Positions 16,970-25,800 of a DNA stretch of 64,000 nucleotides are shown one piece after another; the first letter of the stretch is position 1; each line of letters opens with the position of its first letter. The translations under genes and the position numbers were made by a program. The DNA is from Comamonadaceae bacterium CG12_big_fil_rev_8_21_14_0_65_59_15 (GTDB lineage: Bacteria; Pseudomonadota; Gammaproteobacteria; Burkholderiales; Burkholderiaceae_C): contig PCUV01000116.1 of the NCBI GenBank assembly GCA_002786915.1, positions 19,260 to 83,259 of the forward strand. Direction: 5' to 3'. The notes under the pieces were generated by a model, which was not told the origin of the DNA, searched no databases, and saw only the letters and a list, made by a program, of their open reading frames with translations.

Positions 16970-18094
16970 TCATGAGCCGATGGCCACCGGGATGCGCTGG
17001 CGGCCAAAGTGGCCGAATTGGGCGTCAAAGCGTCCGGCAAGGACGGCGCCGCAGTCCGGGCAACATCCGCTGGCATCGAGCCGGTAACGCTTGATCAGGT
17101 ACCAGTCGCGCTCGATCAGCGGCGCGTGGCACGCCGGGCAAAAGGTGGCGTCGCCTGCTGCGTTGTGCACGTTGCCGGTATAGACAAAGTTCAAGCCCGT
17201 TTGCAGCGCCATGGCGCGCGCGCGCACCAGCGTGGCCAGCGGCGTGGCGGGTACGTTAGACATCTTGTGGTCGGGGTGAAACGCTGAAAAGTGCAGCGGG
17301 ACGTCCGGCCCCAGTTCGGTCAAGATCCATTGGCACAGGGCGCTGATTTCTGCGTCCGAATCGTTGTGGCCAGGGATCAGCAGCGTGGTGATCTCGAGCC
17401 ACACGCTGGTTTCGCGCTTGAGGTAAGTCAGCGTGTCGAGCACGGGCTGTAGGTGTGAGCCGGTGAGCTTGAAATAAAAGTCGTCGCTAAACGCTTTCAG
17501 ATCGACATTGGCCGCGTCCATTTTGGCGTAGAAGTCGCGCCGCGCCGCGTCGTGCATGTAGCCAGCGGTAACGGCCACGGTTTGCACACCGCGTGCGTGG
17601 CAGGCATCGGCCACGTCCATCCCGTACTCGGCAAAGATCACCGGGTCGTTGTAGGTGAAAGCCACGCTCTTGCAGGCATTGCGCACCGCAGCGTCGGCAA
17701 TCATGTCGGGTGTGGCCGCGTCCATCAGGCGGTCCATATCGCGTGACTTGCTGATGTCCCAGTTCTGGCAGAACTTGCACGCCAGGTTGCAGCCTGCGGT
17801 GCCAAACGACAGCACGCTGGAGCCGGGGTAAAAGTGGTTCAGCGGCTTCTTTTCGATCGGGTCGATGCAAAACCCCGATGAGCGGCCGTAGGTGGTCAGA
17901 ATCATCTGATCGCCCTGGCGCTGACGCACAAAGCAGGCACCGCGCTGGCCGTCGTGCAGGCAGCAGTCGCGCGGGCACAGGTCGCATTGCATGCGGCCGT
18001 CGTCGGCCCAGTGCCAGTAGCGCGCCGGGTAGGCCAACGCGGGTGTGAACGTCGCAGATCGGCCTGTCATGCCGGGCTCCGATCTGGCATCCAT
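16970..18094 (-). CDS. AmmeMemoRadiSam system radical SAM enzyme
   Basis: 374 residues. The radical SAM cluster motif is CNLACKFC (CX3CX2C) near residue 100. Extra cysteine sites at the N-terminus (CDLCPRDCCLHDGQRGAC) and C-terminus (CPACH, CCPDCG) suggest more metal binding. FGTAGCNLACKFCQNWDISK is the family signature. This family always travels with MEMO-like (B) and AMMECR1-like (A) proteins; here those two are fused just upstream. The substrate is not known for the family. Both candidate ATG starts (18094 and 18070) lie inside a family B repeat, and no later ATG would leave the first cysteine motif intact. Confidence 0.9.
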   Translation of the reverse strand: MDARSEPGMTGRSATFTPALAYPARYWHWADDGRMQCDLCPRDCCLHDGQRGACFVRQRQGDQMILTTYGRSSGFCIDPIEKKPLNHFYPGSSVLSFGTAGCNLACKFCQNWDISKSRDMDRLMDAATPDMIADAAVRNACKSVAFTYNDPVIFAEYGMDVADACHARGVQTVAVTAGYMHDAARRDFYAKMDAANVDLKAFSDDFYFKLTGSHLQPVLDTLTYLKRETSVWLEITTLLIPGHNDSDAEISALCQWILTELGPDVPLHFSAFHPDHKMSNVPATPLATLVRARAMALQTGLNFVYTGNVHNAAGDATFCPACHAPLIERDWYLIKRYRLDASGCCPDCGAVLAGRFDAQFGHFGRQRIPVAIGS

Positions 18095-18135
18095 GCGGTG
18101 GGTGTACAGGATCGCGGGTTACGACCCGCAATGAC
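18066..18135. repeat. Family B repeat supplying the start codon of the radical SAM gene
   Basis: Ends GTCATGCCGGGCTCCGATC and GGGTTACGACCCGCAATGAC. Related copies are at 18793-18861, 25853-25943 and 28805-28834. On the minus strand GAGCCCGGCATGACAGGC carries an ATG in frame with the radical SAM protein. Confidence 0.8.
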
Positions 18136-18191
18136 GGCTGTTGTGATGTTTCGGGGTGGCTGTTTTCCCATGGAAGTTGGCGTGCCATTTG

Positions 18192-19667
18192 TCATTGAGC
18201 ACCGCCCTCTTTGTATTTGGCCACGGTGTAGCGCTGCAGTTGCACGCCAGGGGCCCAGAAGTTGGCGCTCAGGCCGGCTTTGCGTTTGAGCTGTGCCATG
18301 AAGCTGTGCGGGTCTGGCAACTGCTCCCAGACCTGCGGCAAAAAGGTGCTGCGCCAGCCTTGGTAGCTGAAGACGATGCCATCGACGTGGGGCCGCAACT
18401 GCGCCAGTGCGTCGGCTTCGCTGGCAAAGCCGATTGGCTGTAGCGGCGACAGTAGCGAGACTTCAACATTGGTGGCCGGGAGTTCTTGCGCGGTCAGGGG
18501 CGCAAAGCGCGGGTCGTGCAGCGCCGCAGCGATGGCGTTGGCCTGCACGTCATCCAGCAGCGGGCGATGTGCCTGCAGCGACCCGATGCAGCCGCGCAAA
18601 GCACCGTTTTGCGTGAGTGTGACAAAGGTGGCGCCAGGTTCGCGCAGCCAGGCGGCACTGTCGTCGACGTAGGCAGGCTGGCCCAGCGCTTTGGAGATGG
18701 CCGCGCGTGCCAGCACCAGCAGCACTGTGCCACGTGGGTCAGGCTGGGCTGCACCGCCAGCAGGGCCTGCGGTGTCGTATGAAGGCGCGGTTGTCATGCC
18801 GGGCTCGATCCGGCCTCCGTCACCTGGGGGCCTGGATTGCGGCTCGGCGTCCGCAATGACAGCCGCGGCCGCAGTGAAGGTCAACGCGGCGTAACCGACC
18901 ACGCGCTGCTTGTCGCCCGCCGTGTTGCCTGAATTGCACAGCCCCAGCAAATGCGGTTGCAGATGATGTTGGCGCGCCGCCAGCAGCAAGCCGTTGATGG
19001 GGGTAGCGCCGCAGGCCTGTTGGTGGTTGAGCGTGGGCTGTAGCGCCAGCATCGCGCTGACGCTGGCACGGTCCACCTGTAGCGCGTTGGCGTAGGGTAA
19101 AAAGTGCGACAGGTCGGAGCTGATGACGATCACCGTTTCCGGGCCGCCCCACAGCGCGTCGAGCACCTGCGCCACCTGCGCCGGGGTGGCGTCACCCACC
19201 GCTAGCGGCAGCAGCGTAAAGTCATCCAGCACGCTTTGCAGAAACGGTAGTTGCACCTCCAGCGAATGCTCCTGTGCGTGCGCCGCCGCGCTGACCACCA
19301 CCTGCGGCAGGCCCGCAAGGGCCGCCACGCCCACCTGGTCGATGGCAATGCGCCCCAGTGGCGTGTCAAACGCGACCACGCCGGGCAGCGCCAGGCCGCG
19401 CACCGGCACCCGGTGCACCGGGCCGAGCAACACCACGCGGCGAATCGTCTGGCGCGCAGCGGCTAGTTGCTGGTACGCCAGCGCCGCCGTGCTGCCGGAA
19501 TAGATGTAACCGGCGTGCGGCACGATCACGGCCTTGGGCATTGTGCTGGGTTGGGCCGGGTGCTGGGTGCGGGCCAACGCCAACAAATCATGGACCTCGT
19601 GCGCCAAGGCATCGGCTTGCTGCGGGTAAAAACTGCCGGCCACGGCGGCCGGGCGAACGTGCAACAT
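18192..19667 (-). CDS. AmmeMemoRadiSam B-A fusion (MEMO-like plus AMMECR1-like)
   Basis: 491 residues from the ATG at 19667 (AAAGGAG site). Residues 1-270 are the MEMO/AmmB fold: AGSFYP, VPHAGYIYSG, EHSLEVQLPFLQ, SSDLSHFLPY. Residues about 315-490 are AMMECR1/AmmA: GALRGCIGSLQAHRPL, NVEVSLLSPLQPIGF and a C-terminal QLKRKAGL. In many genomes A and B are separate genes; here they are joined. The roughly 35-residue linker (QSRPPGDGGRIEPGMTTAPS) is the translation of a family B repeat. It is the first of the two genes and the radical SAM enzyme follows. The reaction is unknown; partnership with the radical SAM protein is well established by co-occurrence. Confidence 0.9.
   Translation of the reverse strand: MLHVRPAAVAGSFYPQQADALAHEVHDLLALARTQHPAQPSTMPKAVIVPHAGYIYSGSTAALAYQQLAAARQTIRRVVLLGPVHRVPVRGLALPGVVAFDTPLGRIAIDQVGVAALAGLPQVVVSAAAHAQEHSLEVQLPFLQSVLDDFTLLPLAVGDATPAQVAQVLDALWGGPETVIVISSDLSHFLPYANALQVDRASVSAMLALQPTLNHQQACGATPINGLLLAARQHHLQPHLLGLCNSGNTAGDKQRVVGYAALTFTAAAAVIADAEPQSRPPGDGGRIEPGMTTAPSYDTAGPAGGAAQPDPRGTVLLVLARAAISKALGQPAYVDDSAAWLREPGATFVTLTQNGALRGCIGSLQAHRPLLDDVQANAIAAALHDPRFAPLTAQELPATNVEVSLLSPLQPIGFASEADALAQLRPHVDGIVFSYQGWRSTFLPQVWEQLPDPHSFMAQLKRKAGLSANFWAPGVQLQRYTVAKYKEGGAQ
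18793..18861. repeat. Family B repeat inside the AmmB-AmmA coding region
   Basis: Ends GTCATGCCGGGCTCGATCC and GGCTCGGCGTCCGCAATGAC, the same ends as at 18066-18135 and 25853-25943. It is translated in frame as the linker between the MEMO and AMMECR1 halves. Confidence 0.8.
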
Positions 19668-19784
19668 ACCAAGCTCCTTTCTGGCCACTGGCCATGTTGG
19701 CAATTCACATTGGTTGCATCGGCGCATTATCAAGCCCGGATAATCGGGTGTAAACCATCATCGGCAAGCCACAGGAGACCACGC

Positions 19785-20360
19785 ATGGGACAGCGACTGA
19801 CACAAATTTCCACCCGCACCGGCGACAACGGTACTACCGGGCTGGGCGACAACACGCGCGTATCCAAAGACAGCTTGCGTGTGCACGCCATGGGCGACGT
19901 CGACGAGCTCAACTCCAACATCGGCGTACTGCTGTGCGAAGACATGCCCGACCCGGTGCGCACGTTGTTGGTGGAAATCCAGCACCAGTTGTTCAACCTG
20001 GGCGGCGAGCTGTCGATCCCCGGTTTTGAGCTGCTCAAGCCCGAGGCCGTGCTGGCGCTCGACGTTGCATTGGCCACGCACAACAAGGCGCTGCCCACGC
20101 TGCAAGAATTCATTCTGCCTGCGGGCACGCGCGCCGCTGCCCTGGCGCATGTGTGCCGCACGGTGGCGCGCCGCGCCGAGCGCGCGCTGGTAGCGCTGGG
20201 CGCGCAAGAGCCGCTCAAAGACACGCCGCGCCAGTACCTGAACCGTCTGAGCGACCTGCTGTTTGTACTGGCGCGCGTGCTTAACCGCCACCGCAGCGAC
20301 GGCACACCAGGCGACGACGTCTATTGGCGCAGCGAACGCCTGGCCCGGGCGGCCGATTAG
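19785..20360 (+). CDS. PduO-type ATP:cob(I)alamin adenosyltransferase
   Basis: 191 residues from the ATG at 19785 (AGGAGA site); the frame is open further upstream but without family sequence. Motifs: TRTGDNGTTGLGDNTRVSKD (ATP-binding N-terminus), GDVDELNS, and RRAERALVAL with NRLSDLLFVLAR at the C-terminus. It transfers adenosyl from ATP to cob(I)alamin to make coenzyme B12. The AdoCbl-dependent lysine 5,6-aminomutase encoded 5 kb away is a plausible client. It is divergent from the AmmB-A gene, and its end overlaps the convergent ydcH-like gene by four bases. Confidence 0.95.
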   Translation: MGQRLTQISTRTGDNGTTGLGDNTRVSKDSLRVHAMGDVDELNSNIGVLLCEDMPDPVRTLLVEIQHQLFNLGGELSIPGFELLKPEAVLALDVALATHNKALPTLQEFILPAGTRAAALAHVCRTVARRAERALVALGAQEPLKDTPRQYLNRLSDLLFVLARVLNRHRSDGTPGDDVYWRSERLARAAD

Positions 20361-20581
20361 TTTTTTTCTTGCGCAGTTTTTTTCAGGAACGCGTAGATTT
20401 CGTCCTTGAGCCGCAGTTTTTCTTTTTTCAGTTTTTCAATTTCTACTGGTGTCGCCGGATCGGTGCGCGACACCATGCGCTTGACTTGCTGGTCCAGCGT
20501 GTTGTGCTGCTGGAACAGGCTGACAAAGTGCGCGTTGCTGGATTTGAGTTCGGTGATCAGATCGCGGTATTCAGGGAACAT
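20357..20581 (-). CDS. YdcH/DUF465 family small coiled-coil protein
   Basis: 74 residues from the ATG at 20581 with a TGGAG site; a longer frame upstream reads non-family sequence. MFPEYRDLITELKSSNAHF, the DQQVKRM helix and EIEKLKKEKLRLKDEIYAFL are typical of YdcH. The family forms short helical hairpins; function is not established. Convergent with the adenosyltransferase gene. Confidence 0.85.
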   Translation of the reverse strand: MFPEYRDLITELKSSNAHFVSLFQQHNTLDQQVKRMVSRTDPATPVEIEKLKKEKLRLKDEIYAFLKKTAQEKN

Positions 20582-20778
20582 GGACACTCCAGAAAGTTGA
20601 ACCGGACAGACTTGCTGCGGCAACGTGGCAGCGGTCTGTCGCAGGTCATTATGAGCCAGTGGGATGCCAGGGAAAACCCGAAGTGCTCTTGCCGCATGGT
20701 CCAACACGGCCGCCAAAGACTGCCGCCGTGCGGGTTCAAAGTGACAGCGTTAGCGGTGCACCCCAAAAAAATACAAAA

Positions 20779-21201
20779 TTACCTCGGCGCCAGAATGGCC
20801 ATGGTGATGCGCGACACACAGGTGGGTTCGCCTGCGTCGTTGACCATGTCGATTTGCCAGACCTGGGTGGTGCGGCCCAGATGCACCGGGCGTGTGGTAC
20901 CGGTCACCCAGCCGCTTCTGACGCCACGCAGATGGTTGGCGTTGACGTCCAGCCCCACCGCCTGGTGTCCGGCCGGGCTGGAAAAGTAGGCACCGACTGA
21001 GCTCAGCGTTTCGGCCAGCACCACGTTCACGCCGCCGTGCAACAGGCCAAACGGCTGGCGCGTGCGTTCGTCCACCGGCACGCGCGCGCGGATAAAGTCG
21101 TCGCCCACCTCGACAAATTCAATGCCCAGGTGACTGACCGCAGTGTTGGCGCTGGAGGCGTTCAGTATCTCGATGTTGATGGGGTGTTGCCAGATAAGCA
21201 T
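20779..21201 (-). CDS. Hot-dog thioesterase (PaaI/MenI/YdiI-like)
   Basis: 140 residues from the ATG at 21201; a GTG ten codons upstream is the alternative. Hot-dog fold with the HGGVNVVLAETLSSVGAYF helix, which carries the catalytic-type Glu seen in MenI and EntH, and the later NANHLRGVRSGWVTGTTRPV strand pair. It would hydrolyse an acyl- or aroyl-CoA. The neighbourhood gives no clear substrate. The 200-base space before the YdcH gene shows nothing I can name. Confidence 0.82.
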   Translation of the reverse strand: MLIWQHPINIEILNASSANTAVSHLGIEFVEVGDDFIRARVPVDERTRQPFGLLHGGVNVVLAETLSSVGAYFSSPAGHQAVGLDVNANHLRGVRSGWVTGTTRPVHLGRTTQVWQIDMVNDAGEPTCVSRITMAILAPR

Positions 21202-21401
21202 AGGAATGGAATAAAAAAGAGACGGCTTCACTATAGAGCAAGCCCGGCATCAACTTGTGCTGCGTTGTCGCCCACCAGACTGTCACAATGGCATTAAACA
21301 ATGTTATTTTGATAGATAACTGCCGTAATTCATACAAAACTGCCGATTCACATTGTTGCCGCGTTTTGCGACACTGGTCGCCATACCAAGGAGACCGCAT
21401 C

Positions 21402-22490
21402 ATGCAACTACCGCACCCCGTGACTACCCAATTTTTCAGCGTCCAGGATGTGGCTACGGCCATTCACCAGCTGGGCCTGCCCACGGTATTCCAACGGTTG
21501 GCCGACACCATCCGTGCCGACTACCAACGCTGGAACGACTTTGAAAAATGCGCCCGCGTCGCCAACCATTCCAAAGACGGCGTGATCGAGCTGATGCCGA
21601 TCTCAGACGGCAAAACCTATTCGTTCAAATTTGTCAACGGCCATCCCAAGAACACGCAGATCGGACTGCCGTGCGTGATGGCTTTTGGCGTGCTGGCCGA
21701 CGTCGCCACCGGTATCCCGGAATTTTTGAGTGAACTCACGCTCAGCACCGCCCTGCGCACCGCCGCCATGTCGTTGGTGGCCGCCAAGGCGTTGGCTCGA
21801 CCGGGCAGCAAGGTGATGGCGTTGATTGGCAACGGCGCGCAAAGTGAATTCCAGGCGCTGGCGTTTCACTACCTGATGGGCATTGAAGAATTGCGCCTGT
21901 TCGATACCGACCCCCGCGCCACCGACAAACTGCTGGCCAATCTGGCGCACACGCCACTGCGCCTGACCGTCTGCAAAAGCGTGCGTGAGGCCGTGCGCGG
22001 CGCCGACATCGTCACCACCGTGACCGCCGACAAAACCAACGCCACCGTGCTCTCGCCCGACATGCTCGAGCGCGGTATGCACATCAACGGCGTGGGTGGC
22101 GACTGCCCCGGCAAAACCGAGCTGCACCCCGACGTGCTGCGCGCCAGCGCCGTGTTTGTCGAGTACGAGCCGCAAACCCGCATCGAAGGCGACCTTCAAC
22201 ACCTGCCCGCCGACTTTGCCGTGACCGAGCTGTGGCAAGTGCTCACCGGCCAGGCCAAAGGTCGGGTGGACGCACAGCAGATCACGTTGTTTGATTCGGT
22301 CGGTTTTGCGCTGCAAGACTATTCAGTCTTGCGCCTGATGCGCGAGCTGGCCAAAGAACTCGGTCTGGGCCAGCCGGTGAGCCTGATCCCTGAATTGGTC
22401 AACCCCAAAGACCTGTTCATGTTGTTGCAGCCCGAGCTGCAACCGGTGGCCGAGGCGACCGGACGCGGCAAAGCCAAGATGGCCGCATGA
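21402..22490 (+). CDS. Ornithine cyclodeaminase
   Basis: 362 residues from the ATG at 21402 with AAGGAG before it. Motifs of the ornithine cyclodeaminase/mu-crystallin family: DGKTYSFKFVNGHPKN (substrate Lys/Arg region), the Rossmann stretch VMALIGNGAQSEFQALAFH, and GADIVTTVTADKTNATVL. It would convert ornithine to proline and ammonia with NAD. Arginase follows with an ATGA overlap, so arginine could go to ornithine and then proline. The longer family form (about 350 residues) fits ornithine rather than alanine dehydrogenase. Confidence 0.9.
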   Translation: MQLPHPVTTQFFSVQDVATAIHQLGLPTVFQRLADTIRADYQRWNDFEKCARVANHSKDGVIELMPISDGKTYSFKFVNGHPKNTQIGLPCVMAFGVLADVATGIPEFLSELTLSTALRTAAMSLVAAKALARPGSKVMALIGNGAQSEFQALAFHYLMGIEELRLFDTDPRATDKLLANLAHTPLRLTVCKSVREAVRGADIVTTVTADKTNATVLSPDMLERGMHINGVGGDCPGKTELHPDVLRASAVFVEYEPQTRIEGDLQHLPADFAVTELWQVLTGQAKGRVDAQQITLFDSVGFALQDYSVLRLMRELAKELGLGQPVSLIPELVNPKDLFMLLQPELQPVAEATGRGKAKMAA

Positions 22491-23404
22491 GTGCACAAGC
22501 CGTCAGCCTGATTGGGGTACCGACCGACATCGGCGCCGGTAGCCTGGGTGCGCGCATGGGGCCCGAAGCGCTGCGCGTGGCGGGGCTGGCGCAAGCCATT
22601 GCCCGGTTCGGTGCCGATGTGAAAGACTGCGGCAACTTGAGCGGCCCGGCCAACCCGTGGCAAGCGGCGGTCAACGGCTTTCGCCATCTGCCTGAAGTGG
22701 CGCAGTGGAACCAGGTGCTGCACGACGCGACCTACGCCGAGCTGTGCGCAGGCCGCCTGCCAGTGATGCTCGGTGGTGACCATTGCCTGGCCATCGGCTC
22801 CATCAGCGCGGTAGCGCGACGCTGCCGCGAGCAACGCAAAAAACTGCGCGTGCTGTGGTTTGACGCGCACGCCGACTTCAACACCGCCACCATGACGCCC
22901 AGCGGCAACATCCACGGCATGCCGGTAGCGTGCCTGTGCGGGCAGGGGCCGCAAGAGCTGACTGGCATCGGGGGCCATACGCCCGCTTTGAACCCCAAAG
23001 ACATTCGCCAGATTGGCATTCGCAGCGTCGATGCCGGTGAAAAGCGCCTGGTGCACGACATGGGTATCGAGGTGTTTGACATGCGCTACATCGACGAGAT
23101 GGGCATGCGCCACACCATGGAACTGGCGCTGGCACTGGTGGATGCCAACACGCATCTGCATGTGAGCCTGGATGTCGATTTTCTCGACCCCGACATTGCC
23201 CCCGGTGTCGGCACCACGGTGCGCGGCGGCCCCACTTACCGGGAGGCGCAGTTGTGCATGGAAATGGTCGCCGACACCGGCCGTCTGGCGTCGCTGGACA
23301 TCGTTGAGCTCAACCCGGCGCTGGACGTGCGCAACCAGACCGCCGAGCTGGCGGTTGATCTGGTGGAAAGCCTGTTTGGCAAAAGCACGCTGATGCGCGC
23401 CTGA
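22487..23404 (+). CDS. rocF: Arginase
   Basis: 305 residues. All manganese ligand motifs are present: GGDHCLAIG, DAHADFN and DVDFLDPD. SGNIHGMPVA and the GTTVRGGPTYRE loop fit arginase rather than agmatinase. It splits arginine to ornithine and urea. It overlaps the ornithine cyclodeaminase stop by four bases (ATGA), so the two are translationally coupled. Confidence 0.95.
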   Translation: MSAQAVSLIGVPTDIGAGSLGARMGPEALRVAGLAQAIARFGADVKDCGNLSGPANPWQAAVNGFRHLPEVAQWNQVLHDATYAELCAGRLPVMLGGDHCLAIGSISAVARRCREQRKKLRVLWFDAHADFNTATMTPSGNIHGMPVACLCGQGPQELTGIGGHTPALNPKDIRQIGIRSVDAGEKRLVHDMGIEVFDMRYIDEMGMRHTMELALALVDANTHLHVSLDVDFLDPDIAPGVGTTVRGGPTYREAQLCMEMVADTGRLASLDIVELNPALDVRNQTAELAVDLVESLFGKSTLMRA

Positions 23405-23429
23405 TTCCATTTCCAGCGCGGCTGGAACC

Positions 23430-24242
23430 TTATTTGATGTGAAGCATGGCGCGTGCTTGAGCCGGCGTGGCCAGTGCCCGCCCCAACTCGGCACTGAGCC
23501 GGGCAACGCGCGCCACCAACTGTGCATTGCTGCTGGCGAGCTCACCCTTGCGGTAGAAGATGTTGTCTTCAAAGCCCACGCGCACATGCCCACCCAGCAG
23601 AACAGCCAGTGTCGCCAGCGGCAGTTGCGCCGCGCCAATGCCGGCCACGGTCCAGGTGGCGTCGGGCGGCAATTGCGCGCGCAAATACAGCAGCGCCTCG
23701 GGCGTGCCCGCCATGCCACCGGGAATGCCCAGCACAAAGTCAAAGTGCTGCGGGCCAACCAGCAAACCTTGTTTGAGCCAGCGCAGCGCAGTGGTCAACA
23801 TGCCTGTGTCAAAGATTTCAAGTTCAGGTTTGACACCCTGTTGCGTCATCGCGTGCAGGAACACTTCCATGTCGGACGGGCGGTTCATGAACACGTCGCC
23901 ACCAAAATTGACCGAGCCCATGGACAGCGTGGCCATCTCGGGCTTGAGCGTCACCGGCGCCAGGCGCTCGGCCGCGCTCATGCCGACCGCGCCGCCAGTA
24001 GAGACCTGCACGATCACGTCGCTGCGTTTTTTGACCTCGGCGATGATCTGCTGGTACACCGCCTTGTCCTGCGTTGGCGTGCCGTCGGGCAGGCGTGCGT
24101 GCACGTGCACCATGGCCGCACCGGCGGCGGCGCATTCGGCGGCGGCGATGCCAATTTCTTCGGGCGTGATGGGCAGCGCCGGTTGTTGTGCGCGCGTGAC
24201 TTCAGCGCCCGTCAGGGCTGCGGTGATGATGAGTTTATTCAT
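23430..24242 (-). CDS. kce: 3-keto-5-aminohexanoate cleavage enzyme (Kce)
   Basis: 270 residues from the ATG at 24242. BKACE-family marks: IITAALTGAEV, MVHVHARLPDGTPTQD (zinc His-X-His), VIVQVSTGGAVGMSA, and the FGGDVFMN and FEDNIFYRKG loops. It joins 3-keto-5-aminohexanoate with acetyl-CoA to give acetoacetate and 3-aminobutyryl-CoA. It is the last gene of the lysine fermentation operon, directly after kal, whose product acts next in the pathway. Confidence 0.92.
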   Translation of the reverse strand: MNKLIITAALTGAEVTRAQQPALPITPEEIGIAAAECAAAGAAMVHVHARLPDGTPTQDKAVYQQIIAEVKKRSDVIVQVSTGGAVGMSAAERLAPVTLKPEMATLSMGSVNFGGDVFMNRPSDMEVFLHAMTQQGVKPELEIFDTGMLTTALRWLKQGLLVGPQHFDFVLGIPGGMAGTPEALLYLRAQLPPDATWTVAGIGAAQLPLATLAVLLGGHVRVGFEDNIFYRKGELASSNAQLVARVARLSAELGRALATPAQARAMLHIK

Positions 24243-24268
24243 AGCAACAAGATTAATCAATACAAGGG

Positions 24269-24667
24269 CTAGCGTACGATTCTTTGACAAGAAAGCGGCA
24301 CCACGCAGGTGCCGCTGGCGCGGCAGACCACAACCGGCTCCGCCAGCACGTCGGCCGCCGAGGGTTGCCCTGCCACACCTGCGGGCACGATCACCTTGCG
24401 CGCTTCAAACACCATCTTGCGCGAGGTCTTGCCCATCGAGACGATGTGCCCGCTGGCCTCGATGTAATCACCCGCGTGCACCGGGGCCAGAAACTCGACC
24501 TGGTCGTAGGCCACAAACAGGCCCTCGTCGCCGTCGCTGCGAATCAGCAGCTCGGTGGCGACATCGCCAAACAGGTTCAACATTTTTGCGCCGTCCACAA
24601 GGTTGCCGGCGTAGTGAGCGTCGTGCGCGCTGATGCGCAGGCGAATCAGGTTGGTGATGGTTTGCAT
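24269..24667 (-). CDS. kal: 3-aminobutyryl-CoA ammonia-lyase (Kal)
   Basis: 132 residues from the ATG at 24667 (AAAGGAC site). The frame is open for another 130 codons upstream but that part is intergenic repeat sequence. Hot-dog fold with [20 protein letters not shown] and [18 protein letters not shown], typical of Kal. It removes ammonia from 3-aminobutyryl-CoA to make crotonyl-CoA. It is followed 26 bases later by kce. Confidence 0.9.
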   Translation of the reverse strand: MQTITNLIRLRISAHDAHYAGNLVDGAKMLNLFGDVATELLIRSDGDEGLFVAYDQVEFLAPVHAGDYIEASGHIVSMGKTSRKMVFEARKVIVPAGVAGQPSAADVLAEPVVVCRASGTCVVPLSCQRIVR

Positions 24668-25044
24668 GGTGTGTCCTTTTTCAAAATACTTCATTGACCT
24701 TCTCTTTTGCACTGTCTTTGTCTTCAAAAACTTTCGCACATCCAATATCTCGTGGAGCGATCGGTATGGGCGGACACCGATTTCTGGTACTCCAGCATGA
24801 GGTGACCGCCCGTGCCGGTTGCTCCGCGTGGCGAACCGTCCAAGCTGGCATCGGACGTCCACTCCAAACGCTACATGTCGAACCCGGGTTATTGGGGTCA
24901 GAGTCCAAATTGACCCGGCCTTCGGCCGTCCCTGCGGGTGCTGCGCAGTCAAATTGGAATCCGACCCCAAAAACCCTCCTGTCCACGACGCAGCAACTTC
25001 AATGCCATGCTGGTGTGGATGTTGGACGCCAAAGACTCCGGCCG
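24668..25044. other. Gap between kamE and kal: family A palindrome plus unidentified sequence
   Basis: 24889-24972 is a family A element (TTGGGGTCAGAGTCCAAATT facing AAATTGGAATCCGACCCCAA). The block 24750-24888 is GC-rich, has a different character, and in one plus frame contains a single stop. It could be a worn fragment of an insertion sequence, but I recognise no transposase. No gene is supported here. Confidence 0.5.
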
Positions 25045-25800
25045 TCACGACAAATGCCGCTTGCCCCACTCGTGAATCGCAAACGAGGCCACGTCTTCCG
25101 CATACGACTTGGTGCCAAAACCCGCGTCGTAGCCCAGCTCTTTGGCCAGCTCGTGGCTGATGCGTGGGCCGCCGACGATCAAGATCACCTGGTCACGCAG
25201 GCCCTCGGCTTCCAGCAGGTCGGCCAGTTTGGTCAGGTTATCGAGGTGGATGTTTTTTTGCGTAACGATTTGCGACACCAGAATCACGTCGGCGTGTTCT
25301 TCGATGGCGCGAGTCACCAGCTCCTCACACGTCACCTGTGCGCCCATGTTGATGGCGCGCAGGCTGTGGTAGCTCTCCAGCCCCTTGTGGCCGTTGTAGC
25401 CCTTCATGTTCATGATGGCATCGATGCCCACGGTGTGCGCGTCGGTCTCGATGCACGCGCCCACCACCACCATGCGGCGCTTCATTTTCTCGTCGATCAA
25501 CGCGTTGATGGCCTCCTTGTCCAGCACCTCGTAGTCGGGCTTGACCACCGCGTAGCTGTTCAAGTCCACCTGGTGCTGGCACTGGCCGTAGACCACATAA
25601 AAGCTGAAACCCTGGCCCATGTCTTCGCAGTGCACCACGGCCGGCTCGGTCAAGCCCATTTGCGCGGCCAGGCGTTTGGCGCCTTCTTTGGCACGGTCGT
25701 CCAACGCCACGGGCAGTGTGAACGACAGTTGCACGCGCCCGTCGCCCAGCGTGTCGCCGTAGGGCTTCACCCATTGTTCGGTGTGTTGGGTATCAAGCAT
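25045..25800 (-). CDS. kamE: Lysine 5,6-aminomutase beta (small, cobalamin-binding) subunit
   Basis: 251 residues from the ATG at 25800, which overlaps the end of kamD by eight bases. The cobalamin-binding motif DAHTVG (DXHXXG) occurs in [18 protein letters not shown], followed by the [12 protein letters not shown] segment. The C-terminal Rossmann part has [25 protein letters not shown], the loop that covers the cobalamin tail. In the family this subunit also carries the Lys that forms the PLP aldimine. It moves the terminal amino group of lysine or beta-lysine to C5. Confidence 0.93.
   Translation of the reverse strand: MLDTQHTEQWVKPYGDTLGDGRVQLSFTLPVALDDRAKEGAKRLAAQMGLTEPAVVHCEDMGQGFSFYVVYGQCQHQVDLNSYAVVKPDYEVLDKEAINALIDEKMKRRMVVVGACIETDAHTVGIDAIMNMKGYNGHKGLESYHSLRAINMGAQVTCEELVTRAIEEHADVILVSQIVTQKNIHLDNLTKLADLLEAEGLRDQVILIVGGPRISHELAKELGYDAGFGTKSYAEDVASFAIHEWGKRHLS

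Noticed and set aside
19467..19784. Upstream extension of the adenosyltransferase frame
   Set aside because: It lies opposite the AmmB-A coding region; the family N-terminus and a ribosome site begin at 19785.
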